Made by a program: the position numbers and the translations under genes. Shown piece by piece: positions 7,100-15,500 of a stretch of DNA of 64,000 bases. Below the pieces are notes generated by a model that ran no database searches, was not told where the DNA came from, and saw only the letters and a program-made list of their open reading frames with translations. The DNA comes from Bradyrhizobium sp. PSBB068 (GTDB lineage Bacteria > Pseudomonadota > Alphaproteobacteria > Rhizobiales > Xanthobacteraceae). Position 1 is the stretch's first letter, and each line of letters opens with the position of its first letter. Location: contig CP069300.1 of assembly GCA_016839165.1 (NCBI GenBank), forward strand, positions 5,332,001 to 5,396,000, written 5' to 3'.

Positions 7100-8434
7100 T
7101 TAGGGTTTCAACGTCTCGAGGAACCGGACCGGTTCACCTAGCGACGGCGTCGTGACTTCGCCCTGCCACATCACCTGCTTGCCGCGCACGAAGGTGCCGA
7201 CCGGCCAGCCCTGCACGCGCACGCCGTCATAGGGTGTCCAGCCGGCGCGCGAAGCGATCCATTTGTTGGTGATGGTCTCGCTGCGCTTGAGATCGACGAC
7301 GGTGAAGTCGGCATCGTACCCCGCCGCGATGCGGCCCTTGCAGGCGATGTTGAACAGCCGCGCCGGACCGGCACTGGTGAGGTCGACGAACCGCTGTAGC
7401 GACAGCCGCCCGGCATTGACGTGATCCAGCATCAGCGGCACCAGCGTCTGCACGCCGGTCATGCCCGAAGGCGAAGCCGGATAGGTCTTCTGCTTCTCCT
7501 CCAGCGTGTGCGGCGCGTGGTCCGAGCCGAGCACGTCGATGATGCCCTGCTCGACGCCGTACCAGATGCCGGCGCGGTGATCTGCCGCGCGCACCGGCGG
7601 GTTCATCTGCGCCAGCGTGCCGAGCCGCTCATAGCATTCGGGTGCCGCCATCGTCAGGTGATGCGGCGTCGCCTCGCAGGAGGCGACATCCTTGTGGTCG
7701 CGCAGATAGAGGATCTCTTCCTTGGTCGAGATGTGCAGCACATGGATGCGCTTGCCGGTCTCGCGCGCGAGATTGACCAGCCGCTCGGTCGCCATCAGCG
7801 CCGCGGTCTCGTCGCGCCACACCGGGTGCGAGCGCGGATCGCCCTCGATGCGCAGCGGCTTGCGCTCGTTGAGGCGGTATTCGTCCTCGGCGTGAAACGC
7901 GGCGCGGCGCCGGATCACCTTGAATATCCGCCGCAGGCTTTCGTCGTCCTCGACCAGCAGCGCGCCGGTGGAGGAGCCGATGAACACCTTGACGCCAGCG
8001 CAGCCCGGCGCGCGTTCGAGCTCGGGCAGGTCCTGCACGTTCTCGCGGGTGCCGCCGATGAAGAACGCGAAGTCGCAATGCATGCGATGATGGCCGCGCT
8101 TGATCTTGTCGGTGAACGCTTCTTCAGTCACCGTCAGCGGGTTGGTGTTCGGCATCTCGAACACGGCGGTGACCCCGCCCATCACGGCGCTGCGCGAGCC
8201 GGTCTCGAGATCTTCCTTCTGCGTCAAACCGGGCTCGCGGAAATGCACCTGGGTGTCCATGACGCCGGGCAGGATGTGCAAGCCCTTGCAGTCGATCACC
8301 TCGCCGGCCGAGGCCTGGCTGAGCGAGCCGATCGCGGCGATGCGGCCGCCCGCGATACCGATATCGCGCACGCCCTCGCCGTCCTGATTGACCACGGTGC
8401 CGGATTTTAGAATGGTGTCAAAACGCTGATTCAT
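7100..8434 (-). CDS. Dihydroorotase-like cyclic amidohydrolase with altered metal motif
   Basis: 444-residue amidohydrolase annotated by family as class I dihydroorotase (pyrimidine synthesis: carbamoyl aspartate to dihydroorotate). The barrel residues are largely intact: GVKVFIGSSTG with the bridging Lys, FHAEDE, HVLHIST and the catalytic Asp in LGSDHAPH. The first metal motif reads D60-T-Q-V-H64 where active enzymes have D-x-H-x-H, so one metal-binding His is Gln. The Met at 8434 is preceded by GAGG at good spacing. It could be an active variant, a pseudo-dihydroorotase that scaffolds aspartate transcarbamoylase, or a hydantoinase relative. Confidence 0.82.
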   Translation of the reverse strand: MNQRFDTILKSGTVVNQDGEGVRDIGIAGGRIAAIGSLSQASAGEVIDCKGLHILPGVMDTQVHFREPGLTQKEDLETGSRSAVMGGVTAVFEMPNTNPLTVTEEAFTDKIKRGHHRMHCDFAFFIGGTRENVQDLPELERAPGCAGVKVFIGSSTGALLVEDDESLRRIFKVIRRRAAFHAEDEYRLNERKPLRIEGDPRSHPVWRDETAALMATERLVNLARETGKRIHVLHISTKEEILYLRDHKDVASCEATPHHLTMAAPECYERLGTLAQMNPPVRAADHRAGIWYGVEQGIIDVLGSDHAPHTLEEKQKTYPASPSGMTGVQTLVPLMLDHVNAGRLSLQRFVDLTSAGPARLFNIACKGRIAAGYDADFTVVDLKRSETITNKWIASRAGWTPYDGVRVQGWPVGTFVRGKQVMWQGEVTTPSLGEPVRFLETLKP

Positions 8435-8563
8435 CGGTCCTCGGCGCCCGCTTTCCACAGTCGCGCGGGCCTTGTTCGGCGCACTCTAGCGCCTTAGCTT
8501 GGCAGGGGATATCCGCGACGACCGCGTTTCCCAAGGAACTTGGAAAAAGAGCCAATTTTGCGA

Positions 8564-9445
8564 ATGAAAGCAGCGTTTCTTCCAGATCGGGGCGTGATCA
8601 AGGTCTCTGGCGAGGACGCCCGCAACTTCCTCAACGGGCTCATCACGACCGACGTCGAGCAGCTGGCCCCGGGGCAGGCCCGGTTCGGTGCGCTGCTGAC
8701 GCCGCAGGGCAAGATCATCGTCGACTTCCTGATCACCGAGATACCCACAGGGCACGGCGGCGGCTTCCTGATCGACGCGCCGCGTGCGCTCGCCAAGGGG
8801 CTCGCCGACAAGCTCGGCTTCTACAAGCTGCGCGCCAAGGTCGTGGTGGAAAACCTCTCCGACAGCCTCGGCGTGCTGGCGGCCTGGGATGGCGAGCCGG
8901 CGGCGACCCCCGATCTCGCATTCGCCGATCCGCGCAACGCAGCGCTAGGCTGGCGCATCCTGATCCCGGAAGACCTCAAGCAGAAGCTCGCCGATCTGAT
9001 CGGCGCCGATCTCGTCGACTCCAGCGCCTATGAGGCGCACCGGATCGCCACCGGCGTGCCGCGCGGCGGGCTCGACTTCATGTATGGCGACGCCTTCCCG
9101 CACGAGACCAATATGGATCACCTGCACGGCGTCGATTTCGACAAGGGCTGCTATGTCGGCCAGGAAGTGGTGTCGCGCATGCAGCACCGCGGCACAGCAC
9201 GCACCCGCACGGTGAAGATCATCCTCGATGGCCCCTCGCCGGAGTCCGGCGCAACGATCCTCGCCGGCGACAAGCAGGTCGGCACCATCGGCTCGACCGC
9301 CGGCGAGAAAGGCCTGGCGCTGGTGCGCATCGATCGCGTCGCCGACGCGCTCGACGCCGGCCTTCCGCTGACTGCGGGCGGGCTGTCGCTGCATCTCGCC
9401 GAGCCGGACGTCGTCCGCATCCCACCCAAGCAGACCGTCGCATGA
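8564..9445 (+). CDS. ygfZ: YgfZ/GcvT-family folate-binding protein
   Basis: 293 residues. YgfZ proteins use tetrahydrofolate to support repair or assembly of certain Fe-S enzymes. The diagnostic motif KGCYVGQEVVSRMQHRG contains the conserved Cys (K-G-C-Y-x-G-Q-E). The N-terminal VSGEDARNFLNGLITTDV and FGALLTPQGKIIVDFL match the GcvT-like fold. I chose the ATG at 8564; a TTG eight codons earlier is possible. It is divergent from the dihydroorotase-like gene and its stop overlaps the start of tag by 4 bases (ATGA). Confidence 0.9.
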   Translation: MKAAFLPDRGVIKVSGEDARNFLNGLITTDVEQLAPGQARFGALLTPQGKIIVDFLITEIPTGHGGGFLIDAPRALAKGLADKLGFYKLRAKVVVENLSDSLGVLAAWDGEPAATPDLAFADPRNAALGWRILIPEDLKQKLADLIGADLVDSSAYEAHRIATGVPRGGLDFMYGDAFPHETNMDHLHGVDFDKGCYVGQEVVSRMQHRGTARTRTVKIILDGPSPESGATILAGDKQVGTIGSTAGEKGLALVRIDRVADALDAGLPLTAGGLSLHLAEPDVVRIPPKQTVA

Positions 9446-10068
9446 GCCGTACCGCGCAACTGCATCCCGACGGCAAGACGCGTTGCCCGTGGCCGGGCGA
9501 GGACGCGTTCTACGTCGCCTATCACGACAATGAATGGGGCGTGCCGGAATATGACGACCGCGCACTCTACGAAAAGCTGATCCTCGACGGCTTTCAGGCC
9601 GGCCTGTCCTGGATCACGATCCTGCGCAAGCGCGACAATTTCCGTAAAGCGTTCGACGATTTCCAGCCCGAGAAGATCGCGCGCTACACCGACAAGAAGG
9701 TGCACGCGCTGATGAACGACGCCGGCATCGTCCGCAACCGCGCCAAGATCGAAGGCGCAGTGGCGAGTGCCAAGGGCTATCTGGAGATCATGGACAAGGG
9801 CCCCGGCTTCTCCAAATTCCTGTGGGACTTCGTCGACGGCAAGCCGAAAGTCAACCAGTTCAAGACCACGGCGAGCGTACCGGCTTCGACGCCGGTCTCG
9901 ATCAAGGTCTCCAAGGAGCTCGGCGCGCGCGGCTTCAAATTCGTCGGCCCGACCATCGTGTACGCCTTCATGCAGGCGACCGGCATGGTCAACGATCACC
10001 TCGTCACCTGCTTCTGCCACGAGACCTGCAGCGGCAAGCTGCGCACGCCGCGGCTCAAGAAGAAATGA
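9442..10068 (+). CDS. tag: DNA-3-methyladenine glycosylase I
   Basis: Base excision repair glycosylase (208 aa) that removes 3-methyladenine. CPWPGEDAFYVAYHDNEWGVP begins the domain, with zinc ligands Cys15 and His28 and a distal His/Cys pair in the CFCHETC region. The base pocket reads LDGFQAGLSWITIL; E. coli Tag has Glu38 in the equivalent LEGQQAGLSW, so the acid here is Asp49. It is translationally coupled to ygfZ upstream and to the HD hydrolase downstream by 4-base ATGA overlaps. Confidence 0.93.
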   Translation: MSRTAQLHPDGKTRCPWPGEDAFYVAYHDNEWGVPEYDDRALYEKLILDGFQAGLSWITILRKRDNFRKAFDDFQPEKIARYTDKKVHALMNDAGIVRNRAKIEGAVASAKGYLEIMDKGPGFSKFLWDFVDGKPKVNQFKTTASVPASTPVSIKVSKELGARGFKFVGPTIVYAFMQATGMVNDHLVTCFCHETCSGKLRTPRLKKK

Positions 10069-10676
10069 CGGCGCGCAAATCGACGGAGACAACCCGCGCC
10101 TGGCAGCGGATGTTGTCGGGACGCCGGCTGGACCTGCTCGACCCGTCGCCGCTCGATATCGAGATCGTCGACATCGCGCATGGGCTGGCGCGGGTTGCGC
10201 GCTGGAACGGCCAGACCTCGGGTGCGCACATCTTCTCGGTGGCCCAGCACACGCTGCTGGTCGAAGCAGTGATGCGCCAGCAGATTCCGCGCGTCGACAT
10301 CAGCCATCGGCTCGCGGCGCTGCTGCATGACGCACCGGAATATGTCATCGGCGACATGATCTCGCCGTTCAAGGCGGTGCTCGCGGGCGAATACAAGGCC
10401 GTGGAGAAGCGGCTGCTGTCGGCGATCCATATCCGCTTCGGCCTGCCTGCGGTGCTGGCGGACGAGATCACCCAACAGATCAAGGCCGCCGATCGCGGCG
10501 CCGCCTATCTCGAGGCGACGCATCTGGCGGGATTTTCGCAAGCCGAAGCCAAACGGCTGTTCGGCCGCGATCCGGAATTGCCCGAAGCGACCGAGCGCGA
10601 CTATCTGACACCGTGGACCGCAGCGCGGGCCGAAAAGCAGTTCCTCGAGCGCTTCAACGCATTGCACGCCTCGTAG
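10065..10676 (+). CDS. HD-domain phosphohydrolase (YfbR-like)
   Basis: 203 residues. HD proteins of this type are metal-dependent 5'-nucleotidases or phosphohydrolases. Metal ligands are visible as the His in FSVAQHTLLV, the HD pair in LAALLHDAPEYVIGDM, and a distal Asp in IKAADRGAAYLEA. The start overlaps the tag stop in the sequence ATGA. Coupling with tag suggests nucleotide-pool or DNA-damage housekeeping, but that is inference. A weak hairpin (CGCGGCA and TGCCGCG, 10678-10701) follows the stop without a T-tract. Confidence 0.85.
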   Translation: MTARKSTETTRAWQRMLSGRRLDLLDPSPLDIEIVDIAHGLARVARWNGQTSGAHIFSVAQHTLLVEAVMRQQIPRVDISHRLAALLHDAPEYVIGDMISPFKAVLAGEYKAVEKRLLSAIHIRFGLPAVLADEITQQIKAADRGAAYLEATHLAGFSQAEAKRLFGRDPELPEATERDYLTPWTAARAEKQFLERFNALHAS

Positions 10677-10734
10677 GCGCGGCATCGCGAGCCGTGCCGC
10701 GGTTGCGCCGCAAAATGCCGATGGACATGGCGCC

Positions 10735-10763
10735 TTTGCCCATCGGGGAGCAGCCGTTATAAT
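10735..10763 (+). promoter_or_regulatory. Predicted sigma-70 promoter of the phosphatase gene
   Basis: A perfect -10 hexamer TATAAT (10758-10763) lies 17 bases after a weaker -35 candidate TTTGCC (10735-10740). Transcription would start near 10770 and read into the gene at 10792. A consensus -10 is uncommon in this GC-rich window. Confidence 0.55.
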
Positions 10764-10791
10764 CGGGCTCACCTAACGCCCAAGGACCACC

Positions 10792-11298
10792 ATGCTTCAC
10801 GTCTGCTCGCTCGCTGCGCTCTCCGACACGGTTCGTGCCACCGGCGCAAGCCATGTGCTGACCGTGATGGCCAATGTCGATCAGGTGCAGCGGCCGCCCT
10901 CGGTGCTTCCGGCCAACCATCTGAAGGTATCGATGGACGACATCGTCGAACAGATGGACGGCTTCGTTGCGCCGAACGAGACCCATATCGAGCGCGTGCT
11001 GAGCTTCGTGCGCGGCTGGGATCGCCGCGCACCGATGGTGGTGCATTGCTACGCCGGCATCAGCCGCTCGACCGCGAGCGCATTCGCTACGGTCTGCGCG
11101 CTCAATCCGCACCGGGACGAAATGTCCATCGCCCGGCTGATCCGCGAGGCCTCGCCGATCGCGGCGCCCAACCGCCTGATCGTCAGCCTCGCCGACAAGG
11201 CGCTGGGGCGTGACGGCCGGATGCTGCGCGCGCTCGATGCGATGGGTCCCGGCAGCATGAGCGTCGAAGGCCGGCCGTTCCACATCGATCTGGAATAG
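10792..11298 (+). CDS. Tyrosine/dual-specificity protein phosphatase-like protein
   Basis: 168 residues with the cysteine-phosphatase signature HCYAGISRS (nucleophile Cys86, Arg92; H-C-x5-R). The general acid may be one of the Asp residues in KVSMDDIVEQ. The small size, lack of a signal peptide and C-terminal helical part resemble the bacterial predicted protein tyrosine phosphatases of the DSP fold. It is a single gene with its own promoter. The physiological substrate is unknown; a phospholipid or RNA phosphatase cannot be excluded. Confidence 0.85.
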   Translation: MLHVCSLAALSDTVRATGASHVLTVMANVDQVQRPPSVLPANHLKVSMDDIVEQMDGFVAPNETHIERVLSFVRGWDRRAPMVVHCYAGISRSTASAFATVCALNPHRDEMSIARLIREASPIAAPNRLIVSLADKALGRDGRMLRALDAMGPGSMSVEGRPFHIDLE

Positions 11299-11408
11299 CA
11301 CGGCCTGCGCGGCCCGATCGCTTGAACTTCCAGTCCTCTCAACTGCACTACTAGGTTGCGACGGGCGGCCGGCTGGCCGATGGTTCGGCGCGTCCTACCG
11401 GAGGCCCA

Positions 11409-14114
11409 ATGTTCGATTCGCCGTTCGATTTCCTGACCCTCGTCATCGCCGTCGTTGCGATCATTTTCTCGCGCAAGGCGCTGGGCCAGATCGCGGTGCT
11501 GCAGCGCCGGCTGGATGCGATCGAGGCGGCCGGCACAGCCGCCGCGCGGACAGTCGTACCGCCGCCGCTGGCGCCGCTCGAGGCGTTCGAGCAGACGCTT
11601 TCGACGGCGCCTCCGATCGCGCCGCCGCCACTTCCCGAGGCGATCGCGAGCGAGCCGGAGGCGCATGCGGAGGCAGCCACGGACGCTGCAAGCGCCGCCC
11701 CGCCGCCGCTGCCCGAACCGCCGGCCCCGCCGCAGCCGGCGCCCGGTTTCGAGGAGACGCTGGGCACGCGCTGGGTGGTGTGGATCGGCGGCCTGACGCT
11801 CGCGCTCGGCGGCTTCTTCATGGTGCGCTATTCGATCGAGGCCGGCCTGCTCGGCCCCGGCGTGCGCACGATGCTCGGCGGGTTGTTTGCGCTGGCGCTG
11901 CTCGGCGCCGGCGAATGGACACGGCGCAAGGAGAGCATCTCCAACATCGCGGCGCTGCCGATCGCCAACATTCCGGCGATCCTCACCGCGGCCGGTACCG
12001 CCGTGGCCTTTGCCACCGTCTACGCCGCCTACGCGCTGTACGACTTCCTCGCGCCGGCAACCGCCTTCATCCTGCTCGGCATGGTCGCGCTCGGCACGCT
12101 TGCGGCCGCGCTGCTGCACGGGCCGGCGCTCGCAGGACTCGGCATCGTCGGCGCGTTCGTCACGCCGCTCCTGGTCTCATCAGACAAGCCCGACTTCTGG
12201 TCGCTCTATGTCTATCTCGCGATCGTCACGGCGGCGGCGTTCGGCCTCGCGCGTATCCGGCTGTGGCGCTGGCTCGCGGTCACGACCATCGCCTTCGCGC
12301 TGCTATGGACCTTCCCCTGCCTGCAATGCGGCGAGGAGATGATCGCACCCCACGTCTTCCACGTGATCGCGGGCTTCGTGCTGGCGGCTCTGCTAGTGGT
12401 CTGCGGCTTCATGTTCGGCCCCGACGGCGATGGCGAGGAGATCGAGCCGATTTCCTCCGCCTCGCTCGCCGCCTATCTGTTCGGCGCGATGCTGATCGTG
12501 CTCAACAGCGCGCACGCGGACACCGCGATGATCGGCTTCGGCCTGCTGACGGCCGGAAGCCTTGTCGTGGCCTGGCGCGCCCCCGCCGCGACTGGCGTGA
12601 TCGCCGCCGCGTCGGCGTTCGTCTTCATCGTGTTCGGCGAATGGGCGGTGCGCCGCAATGTCGACATGCTGGTGCTGCCCGGTGGCGCGATGCCGGGCAT
12701 CGGCCCGTCCGCGACCGACGGCTCGGCCTCGCTGCATCTCGTCACGGCAGCGCTGTTCGCGGCTGCCTTCGGCATCGCCGGCTTCCTCGCGCAACTGCGT
12801 TTTGCCAACACGAAGGTCACGGTGACCTGGGCCGCCGCGGCGGTGTTCACGCCGATCGCGCTCTTGGTCGCGCTCTATGCGCGGATCGCACATCTCGATC
12901 GTTCGATCCCGTTCGCGGTCCTGGCCGTGCTGCTGGCCGCAGCCTACGCCGCTGCGACCGAAGCATTGACCCGGCGCGGCGAACGGCCGGAGTTGTCTTC
13001 GTCGATCGCGCTCTCGGCGACCGGCGCCCTCGCCTCGCTGGCGCTTGCGCTGACCTTCGCACTCGACAAGGGCTGGCTCACCATCGCGCTGGCGCTGGTG
13101 TCGATGGGCACGGCGTGGCTGTCGGTGCAGCGGCCGATCCGGTTCCTGCGCTGGCTTGCCGCGATCCTCGCCGCCATCGTCGTGCTGCGCATCGGCTACG
13201 AGCCGCGGATCGCCGGCGATGCCGTCGGCACCACGCCGATCTTCAACTGGCTGCTGTGGGGCTATGGCGTTCCGGCGCTGTCGTTCTGGGCCGGCAGTCA
13301 TTTCCTGCGCCGCAACGGCGACGACGTGCCGCTGCGGATGGTCGAGTCGGCGGCGATCCTGTTCACGGTGCTGCTCGCCTTCATGGAGATCCGCCACGCG
13401 GTCAATGGCGGCGACATCTATTACACCAGCGCGGGACTGACCGAGGTCGCGTTGCAGGTCGGCGTGGCGCTCGCGATGGCGATCGGGCTGGAGCGGCTGC
13501 GGCTGCGCAGCGGCAGCATCGTGCACAATGTCGCCGCGGTGCTGCTCACCGTCTTCGCCGGGCTTGCCGGTCTGTTCGGGCTGCTGGGGCTGGAGAACCC
13601 GATGCTGTGGTGGCAGGACGTCGGCGGCAGTTTCATCAACCTGCTGCTGCTCGGCTATGCGCTGCCGGCCGTGCTGGCGCTGCTGCTGTCCTACGCGGTG
13701 GCGGGCCATCGTCCGGCTGCATACGCCAACACGATCGCAGCGGGCGCGCTGGTGCTTGCGCTCGCTTACGTCACGTTCGAAATCCGCAGGCTCTATCACG
13801 GACCGGTGCTGACGCGCGGCGAGACCACGGGCGCGGAGCAATACAGCTATTCGATCGCCTGGCTGGCATTCGGCGTTGCGCTGCTCGGCATCGGCATCGT
13901 CGTCAATTCGCAGCGGGCGCGGCTGGCATCCGCCGCAGTGATCGGGCTGACGATCCTGAAAGCCTTCCTGGTCGACATGTCGACGCTCACCGGAGTCTAC
14001 CGGGCGCTGTCGTTCATGTGCCTCGGCATCGTGCTGGTCGCGATTGGCTGGCTGTATCAGCGGATCCTGTTCCGCAGGCGGGCGGCTCTGCCTGCGCCAC
14101 AGGCGGAGAGCTAG
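11409..14114 (+). CDS. DUF2339 large polytopic membrane protein
   Basis: 901 residues. An N-terminal membrane anchor (SPFDFLTLVIAVVAIIFSRKA) and short helix are followed by a Pro/Ala-rich linker (about residues 60-115). Then comes FEETLGTRWVVWIGGLTLALGGFFMVRYSIE, the conserved start of the DUF2339 membrane region. More than twenty further hydrophobic segments follow, ending RALSFMCLGIVLVAIGWLYQ. The Met at 11409 is preceded by GGAGG. The family has no established function; its architecture suggests an envelope-located scaffold or transporter. Confidence 0.88.
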   Translation: MFDSPFDFLTLVIAVVAIIFSRKALGQIAVLQRRLDAIEAAGTAAARTVVPPPLAPLEAFEQTLSTAPPIAPPPLPEAIASEPEAHAEAATDAASAAPPPLPEPPAPPQPAPGFEETLGTRWVVWIGGLTLALGGFFMVRYSIEAGLLGPGVRTMLGGLFALALLGAGEWTRRKESISNIAALPIANIPAILTAAGTAVAFATVYAAYALYDFLAPATAFILLGMVALGTLAAALLHGPALAGLGIVGAFVTPLLVSSDKPDFWSLYVYLAIVTAAAFGLARIRLWRWLAVTTIAFALLWTFPCLQCGEEMIAPHVFHVIAGFVLAALLVVCGFMFGPDGDGEEIEPISSASLAAYLFGAMLIVLNSAHADTAMIGFGLLTAGSLVVAWRAPAATGVIAAASAFVFIVFGEWAVRRNVDMLVLPGGAMPGIGPSATDGSASLHLVTAALFAAAFGIAGFLAQLRFANTKVTVTWAAAAVFTPIALLVALYARIAHLDRSIPFAVLAVLLAAAYAAATEALTRRGERPELSSSIALSATGALASLALALTFALDKGWLTIALALVSMGTAWLSVQRPIRFLRWLAAILAAIVVLRIGYEPRIAGDAVGTTPIFNWLLWGYGVPALSFWAGSHFLRRNGDDVPLRMVESAAILFTVLLAFMEIRHAVNGGDIYYTSAGLTEVALQVGVALAMAIGLERLRLRSGSIVHNVAAVLLTVFAGLAGLFGLLGLENPMLWWQDVGGSFINLLLLGYALPAVLALLLSYAVAGHRPAAYANTIAAGALVLALAYVTFEIRRLYHGPVLTRGETTGAEQYSYSIAWLAFGVALLGIGIVVNSQRARLASAAVIGLTILKAFLVDMSTLTGVYRALSFMCLGIVLVAIGWLYQRILFRRRAALPAPQAES

Positions 14115-14116
14115 AC

Positions 14117-14159
14117 CATGATCCGGAAAAGTGCGAAGCGGTTTTCCGAAAAGATCATG
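14117..14159. repeat. Inverted repeat just after the DUF2339 stop
   Basis: CATGATCCGGAAAA at the left and TTTTCCGAAAAGATCATG at the right form an interrupted palindrome starting 3 bases after the stop codon. The sequence resembles a common rhizobial intergenic repeat. It could end or stabilise the DUF2339 transcript. Confidence 0.6.
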
Positions 14160-14235
14160 CTCGAACAACGAGCTAAAGCGCCATGACGATTCAACCCAAT
14201 CGCATCGCGCTTTAGGTTGCAGCAGCGAACATTGG

Positions 14236-14472
14236 CTATCGATCGACGGATTCCGCAACCAGGCGAATCCGGAACACCGGCTTTCTGCCCTCGTCGAGCA
14301 GTTCCATGTGCCATTCGCTGTTCTGCTTCATGTTGCGCGAAATGCTGCCGAGGAAATTGCCGCAGACCTTGGTCATCTCGGCCCAGGCCACGTCGCGGCT
14401 CTCGAACTCGGTCGCGTGATCGGATCCACCGGCGTAATCGCCGTCACTGATCCGGAAAAAATACTGCGCCAT
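14236..14472 (-). CDS. DUF6894-type small protein (78 aa)
   Basis: A small acidic protein beginning MAQYFFRISDGDYAGGSD. The pattern Y-F-F-x-I/T near the N-terminus, an acidic D/E-rich loop and the helix SRDVAWAEMTKVCGNFLGS fit DUF6894, a rhizobial family of unknown function. A second member lies at 56547-56804. The ATG at 14472 begins the conserved part; a TTG four codons upstream is possible. Confidence 0.65.
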   Translation of the reverse strand: MAQYFFRISDGDYAGGSDHATEFESRDVAWAEMTKVCGNFLGSISRNMKQNSEWHMELLDEGRKPVFRIRLVAESVDR

Positions 14473-14652
14473 ATGACTACTCAAATCGGTGTCTCCACCA
14501 TCCGCCTCGCGGCAATGAACGCTAGCTATTGAGTAGCTATCAAGGCGTGGCGACCGCCATCCGTATGACTACGGCTCGGAGCATATTCCCGCTAGCGCGC
14601 AGATGAGACGTCAGGGCATTTTCGAGTGAAGCCGGTCCCGCACTTGATGCGG

Positions 14653-14688
14653 GATGGATACCGGTTCGCGTGAAGAAAACGCGTCAAA
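14653..14688. repeat. Short dispersed repeat, copy related to trmN6 leader
   Basis: 36 bases containing CGGTTCGCGTGAAGAAAACG. It matches 31195-31230 on the opposite strand at about 33 of 36 positions. It sits in non-coding DNA between the DUF6894 gene and a secreted protein gene. The flanking sequence contains another short palindrome (TTCCGACTTGATCGGAA), so the interval looks like a mosaic of repeat pieces. Confidence 0.7.
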
Positions 14689-14734
14689 ACAAGAATCTAG
14701 AGCCTCGTTCCGACTTGATCGGAACGGATAGGCC

Positions 14735-15313
14735 CTAGTCGGTGGAGCGGCGCAATTCCGGCGCGCTCTCGACCTTGGCGGGCTCGGCCTTGACCGGCTC
14801 CAGCTTCGCGCTTCCGACCTGTGGTGTCTCGACGCGCGACACTTCGGTCGGTGTGGCATCGGCGGATCGGGTGCGCGGGTGCAGCGTGCGCGGACGCGCC
14901 GCCGCGCGCGCCATCAGCATCTGCTGGCCGCCCTGGTGATGGAAATCGCAATAGGCGAAGCCCATGCCGGAGACCGAGCCGCGGAACGAGCGGTCGTCCT
15001 GCTTGTCGAGATTGAAGCACGGTTCGAACGGAATGCCCTTCAGGGAGGCGCAAACGCTCTGACCGCGGATTTGCAGCGTATTGCCGGGCAGCCGCACGTG
15101 GCGGATCGGGCCGGAGCCGGAGAACTGGATCGAGCCTGCCGCGCCGAGATCGTCGAGGATACGGCCGGCGCCGCGGGTGCCATCGAAACAGGTGAACGCA
15201 AACACCTTGCCGGCGACGAACCTGCGGGCCTCATCGGCGTTCATGCTGCCTGCGAACGCCGGCACGACCATTGCCCCGGCCGTAACGGCCCCCAACACCA
15301 AACGCGCAAGCAT
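14735..15313 (-). CDS. Secreted hypothetical protein with Pro/Ala/Glu tail (192 aa)
   Basis: MLARLVLGAVTAGAMVVPAFA is a Sec signal peptide. The mature domain (about residues 22-130) has cysteines in FAFTCFDG, SVCASLKG, EPCFNL and YCDFHHQGG, probably two disulfides. A disordered tail rich in Lys, Val, Pro and Glu (about 150-185) follows. No family with known function is recognised. It is periplasmic or surface-linked. It has a 187-base gap to the reductase upstream and is probably transcribed alone. Confidence 0.68.
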   Translation of the reverse strand: MLARLVLGAVTAGAMVVPAFAGSMNADEARRFVAGKVFAFTCFDGTRGAGRILDDLGAAGSIQFSGSGPIRHVRLPGNTLQIRGQSVCASLKGIPFEPCFNLDKQDDRSFRGSVSGMGFAYCDFHHQGGQQMLMARAAARPRTLHPRTRSADATPTEVSRVETPQVGSAKLEPVKAEPAKVESAPELRRSTD

Positions 15314-15500
15314 GAGCTACTCCACTTACGAGCGCGGGCACCCGCTCCTTGTTGAGCATGATCCCCGCTACCGACGCTTCTCGGCGTCTGCGCGAGGAAA
15401 CCCGGCCCCCCGGGATCATGCCGCAAGCCTCTTTACCCGCTGCTTACCATACCAACAGTGGCAACATTGGAGCAGCTTGGTTGGTAAAGTCTGAACGTCC

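Noticed and set aside
12393..14258. Long open frame (621 codons) antisense to the DUF2339 gene
   Set aside because: Its translation is Arg/Gln/His-rich with no hydrophobic core or known motif, as expected for the antisense of a GC-rich membrane protein gene.
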